A stretch of 64,000 bases of DNA from Schistosoma haematobium (lineage: Eukaryota > Platyhelminthes > Trematoda > Strigeidida > Schistosomatidae), in the NCBI RefSeq assembly GCF_000699445.3, contig NC_067197.1, positions 9,306,152 through 9,370,151 of the forward strand. Reading direction: 5' to 3'. Positions 59,660 to 64,000 of the stretch are shown here, piece after piece. The notes under the pieces were generated by a model. It made no database searches. It saw nothing but the letters and a program-made list of their open reading frames with translations, and was not told where the DNA came from. The stretch's first letter is position 1. Each line of letters starts with the position of its first letter. The translations under genes and the position numbers were made by a program.

Positions 59660-61795
59660 ATGCATTCATACATACATAGTGCATTTTATACGTAACCTTC
59701 TGGTCCAGTTATTTGTAGTCGTAGAGGTGCAATACATTTTTATTACTTCTATCATTTAATGTAACTTATAACTGAAATGAATTATAAAGACTGTATAAGA
59801 TTAAAGTGGAATTACTCATACATAAGAATAAAGATGATCTCATTGATAAACTAATTACTACTGGTAACCCTGAAAAACATTAGGAAAATATTAATAATAA
59901 TAATAACGGGAATACTAATAACGGTAAAATAGTTTGTTTTAATTCCTATATTAAAATGCTGTTAATGAGCCTTAATATGAATTTTGGTTAAATCTCATAC
60001 AAATATGAATGATAATATTGAGTTTTACTAACTAAACGTATAAAATAGATAATAAACCTTAATAGTATTTATAAATTCAAACAATGGTAATAGTATGTGC
60101 CAATGATAAGATTTTAGTGGGGGTTTCTTTTTATTACAAAGGAACACAATAGATAATTATGGCATTGGAGACAATCTGGATATATATATTGTTGATTCTA
60201 TGAGCAGTTTAAAACAAAACAGAATTAGTTGGGGTATTTTTGTTTGTTTGTAAAACATTGTGAATATAATAGTAATTTTTAAAAAATCTTATTGAATATA
60301 GGTTGTACCTTAGTTAGATGATAATTGATAATTACTTAGTAATTTGGAATTCCTTACTATAACTAATACACTTACAACTTTACAATAAAAGTATACAAAA
60401 GATAAGTTAACCTATTTCTTCGTAAAATTAATGACATTCACTGTGTAAGTAGGTGAAGTGAATTTGCTGATGTTAGAATAATTTTTAGTTGATACATCTA
60501 GTTGTTTATTTTGAGGATAAAACTGGTTACAAATACTAATTTCATTCATGTGTTTTTTTGTCTTTATTGTATGCTCCTTATAAGCTGTTTAATATTTAGG
60601 AATTTACTTCTCTGTAAATAGATGAAGTATTCTATCATTTTTTCTTTAATAATAGTGTAGTGCGTGCTACTTATATTGATGTAAGTAGTATATGACGCGA
60701 GTTAAAAATGTAATGTCTGGTAGCCGAAGATGGGGGGAGATCAAGAAAGGAAGAGCGAGAACAAAATGCAAATTGTAAGAAAACGCATGAAAAATGAAAT
60801 GTTAGACAATGAATTGATGTTTACAACAGGAACAGTCCAGGTTGATATGATGGATTGATATTTTGCAAATTAACGATTTACTATATGGTTTTTCTATTTT
60901 ACCACCTAACTCTGTAGTTTTGTGCTGAATACTTTTGATTGTCATCACTCGTGTTCTGCTCACTACAATAGCAGTAAAAGTGCACTGTATTGTGATGATG
61001 TTTAGAATAATCAAAAAAGTGTATTTTCCGTAGGAAAATTTAGTGAGATTACATATGTGATTGATCGAACCTTTTGAATTGACTCGAATATATTAGATAA
61101 TGTGTAACTTTTGAGTCATTTTTACCCATTTAGTAATTTTGTTGCTGTCATAGGAAATCGTGACTGTCAAAATATACATCTCTTATATTCGTATCCTTTC
61201 TATACTACGAATATAAATATCATTTATGCTTGTGTGTGTGTGTTATTGTCTGTAAATTTATTATTTTATTCAATGTCTGTTTTCTAGTCACACTAGAAAA
61301 TTAACTTTTGTGAATGATATTGACGTTTTGAATGAACAATATTTTGTATAGAGACCATTACCATCATTGCTTCTTATATTATTGCTTGTTTAAGTAACTA
61401 AGTGCCTGAAATAAATTTATCCGATTTAATTCTTATTTATCAATACTAAGTAACATTCTTAGACCAGACAGAAAAGTCAATTAAAATCTAAAAAAAAACA
61501 AGGTGAAATTCCTTGAGATAACAGGTCAGTACAGAAAGTACTCGATGTACGAAACATAAATTTATTCTATTAACGTTTGAAGAGTATAAATGGTTTAATA
61601 TTTGATACTTTTAAAGAAAGGATTAACTTAGACTTGATCAAGTAAAACCACTTGTTTCATCATCATAAATTCGTAGAATGATGTCCTCAATAATCATAAA
61701 TATCTCAGGTTATGAGTAATCGTTGGTATTTTTCAACCATCTTAAATGTTATTACCAATAGATATCATTTATTACAAATTGACATTGCTAGGAGG
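59660..61795. other. No recognised gene
   Basis: AT-rich non-coding sequence with short ORFs only (for example 60802-61014 on minus), none with supporting signals. Confidence 0.4.
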
Positions 61796-61799
61796 TGTC

Positions 61800-61910
61800 A
61801 TTATGTCGCTATTTTATCTTGCAATGGGACTCCTTAGCAGTGGATATTCATGAAACCGACAAACATGACATCCGGGATCTTCAGGTCTTGTAGTTTAGGC
61901 ATAAAATGTA
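61800..61910 (-). repeat. SINE fragment, second family
   Basis: On minus: 'cctgaagatcccggatgtca', 'atatccactgctaaggagtc' and 'ccattgcaag'. This is the tRNA-like/ribozyme transition of the family with core CTAAGGAG. The 3' half is missing. Confidence 0.5.
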
Positions 61911-61914
61911 AAAC

Positions 61915-64000
61915 ATTGAGTTCCTAATTAATAGCCAACATTTTTAACTATTATAACAGTAAAATAGCTAAAGTTTTCGAAATTTTTCAGCTGATTCCTT
62001 TTTATTGGTGTATGTAGATGATGTAGAAAGTCGATAAAAGTCAGAGATTTTTTACTTCTAAATGTTGTCATATGAAAACCATTGGAAATTAAGAACCACT
62101 TAACAGGTTAATTTGATCCCACTTCTACACATGAAGAACCTACAATTTTATTGTGTGAGGAAAGCCAAAAACTCCTAGTTTTACACCAACCACTGGACCA
62201 ACAAGTTGCTAAACTAAAATTTAACAGTGAATATATTTGACCTTTACCATAGTCATAGGACTTATTATTTTAACTACCCCCCCCCCAAAAAAAATAAGAA
62301 ATTAGACACATTCATTCTAAATTGTTATCTGTTATTTTATTTCAATTTTAGACTGGTAAAGAGCATATTGTTTTTAGCATCCATTCACATTCGAAAACCT
62401 TTTTGTGAAAAATATTAAATAAGCTTGTTAAATTCAGTATTATACCTTGAATTGGGTAAATATGAAGGAAAACACCGTAAAAGTTCCCTTGCAATTATCT
62501 TTCTTAAGTTCAAAATAATTAATGGTTATAAATTTATTTAAGATCATTCATATGTTCACTCATCGTGTTCAAATGCATAGTTATCCGATCATTTTGATGA
62601 ATTGTATCCTGAAGGTACTTTGGTGAAATATCACTTAGACACATATTTAGACAAAATAAAGATACCTTCATTAATCTATGTATATGTAATAGAACTGATG
62701 AAAGTAGACATCACCTAAAATCTCTACCGATTATCATTATTTAATATTGCGGCTTTTATGATCGGTCATAAAATTAATTCTGTTTAAAAATATTGTTACC
62801 AGTATACACTTCCTTTTTCGTATTCGAACTTATTTGAGTGAATCATTGGTATAAGTTGAATGCATAAAATGAATAAGCGACATGTTAAAATGTGTAACTA
62901 TATTATAGTACTAAGCCAGTTAAAACGTTACAAATGATTTTGTGAGCTTAAATTCACCTTTTAAATGAAAATGGGAAATCTCTTAAAAATTGTCAGTGTT
63001 TCATCTGGGAGGTAATCAATTTCTTTAAAATATGGTGATTTTGGAAGACGTTTTACTTCTTACAGCCTTACTATCAATTTTCCCATATTATTATTAAAGA
63101 GACATTGCTAGAGATTCCTAATTATCTGAGTGTAAGCCGGTCTATTTACAGGTCTCTTCAAGTGTCATAAATAATTAGACAAGGAACTTTTTATTATCTA
63201 CAGAATCGTTATTAACAAATTTTCTGAACACTTGTTCAAACGAAGTCCTGATAATAATAAACAACTCGTGAAGATCATACTTAGAAACGTTATCATTCCT
63301 ATACTAACAGTTTGCTTATTATTTTGCAAGTTACTAATGGTATATGATATTGTTGAAAGAATATTGAAACTGAAATTCATTGATCTGGATCATAATCATT
63401 TCTTATTTATTATTGGAGAAACTTTTAATAAAAGTTATAAAAAGTTATTTATATTTCACGCAAAACCTTCGATAATCATTTTCTTTATTCCGATTGTTTC
63501 TTCTCCATAATATTAATAATGGTTACAAGTATTCCATTAAGAATAATGTAATCTGTTGTTTACTTGAATAACCATTCAAGTTGAGTTAGTTCAGTAGATT
63601 ATGAAATAATAATAATAATAATATGGTTCATATATATACTTCGATTATTTAAACCACAGATTGTTAAGCTAGTTAAAAGCAAAAACAAAATAATTGTACA
63701 ACATTAGTCGAGCAAATTCTATTATATCAATTACCCGAGCATATGGATAAAAATTATATATATATATATACTCATGAAACCATAATGGTATATTTAATTA
63801 CAGTTGTTCTAATATGTATGTATAGGCATATTTACCAGCTGGTTTGGTAGATGTCTATGTATGTGAGTTTCTGTTTGCCGTTAAGATAACAATTTGAATT
63901 TGATGATTTCATTTCAGATTAAAAAAATAATGATAACAATAAAACTGATATAATTCATTGGTTCTTTACCTGAATATCATGGGAATATAATAATCAATTG
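61915..64000. other. No recognised gene
   Basis: AT-rich sequence with a C10/A7 homopolymer junction at about 62277-62295 and short (TA)n at 63755-63771. The ORF 63232-63510 (plus, 92 aa, hydrophobic) and its antisense partner have no splice or domain support. Confidence 0.4.

Noticed and set aside
63232..63510. 92-aa hydrophobic ORF that might be a membrane protein
   Set aside because: Compatible with chance in AT-rich DNA; rich in I/L/F/K encoded by A/T codons, no flanking splice or poly(A) context that I can support.

Overview
The window looks like nuclear DNA of a blood fluke (Schistosoma or a close relative). It is AT-rich with small exons far apart, and most recognisable sequence is transposon-derived. 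The diagnostic repeats are an RTE-clade non-LTR element with (TAAG)n tails, a CR1-clade element with a PHD-finger ORF1, CsRn1-like Ty3/gypsy remnants, and tRNA-derived SINEs carrying hammerhead ribozyme motifs (the Sm-alpha type and a second family). I see no bacterial or phage features, rRNA, free-standing tRNA gene or CRISPR array. The species cannot be fixed from sequence alone.

Host gene 1 (5.9-31 kb, minus strand) is a split gene for a Sec7-domain ARF guanine-nucleotide exchange factor. I could assemble six internal exons (A-F) whose splice sites and phases all agree: 30548-31000, 29283-29916, 27410-27564, 22872-23446, 20568-20738 and 5943-6024. Exons A-D encode a long low-complexity N-terminal part. 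Exons D-E-F encode the N-terminal half of Sec7 and stop just before the expected catalytic Gly-Glu. The first exon and the 3' end lie outside what I can recognise. The introns are packed with repeats: a complete, recent LTR element sits in the C-D intron, and the 14.5 kb E-F intron holds RTE, SINE and other copies.

Host gene 2 (47.5-48 kb, minus strand) is a small secreted, neuropeptide-like prohormone. It has a signal peptide, four KR-preceded peptides sharing the core F-(L/I)-L-(G/A)-L-P, a stop and a nearby AATAAA. This is the most interesting coding feature.

Mobile elements: a 2,304 bp LTR retrotransposon with 582 bp LTRs that look identical, a 5-bp target duplication, PPT, PBS and one gag-like ORF but no pol (24609-26912); a diverged relative of its LTR (13.46-13.9 kb); a nearly intact RTE element with only three in-frame stops and a 16-bp target duplication (50.9-54.16 kb); a 5'-truncated recent RTE copy with an 11-bp duplication (18.6-19.47 kb); decayed RTE pieces (1.3, 2.0-3.4, 50.2 kb); a frameshifted CR1 element (36.6-40.65 kb); and a decayed gypsy gag-pol (about 32.9-35.5 kb). 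Several SINEs, a ~480 bp dispersed repeat ending in (AAATA)n, and 3' ends of another non-LTR family fill the rest.

Regions 40.65-47.1 kb (apart from an inverted repeat at 43.86-44.25 kb) and 57-64 kb hold little that I recognise.
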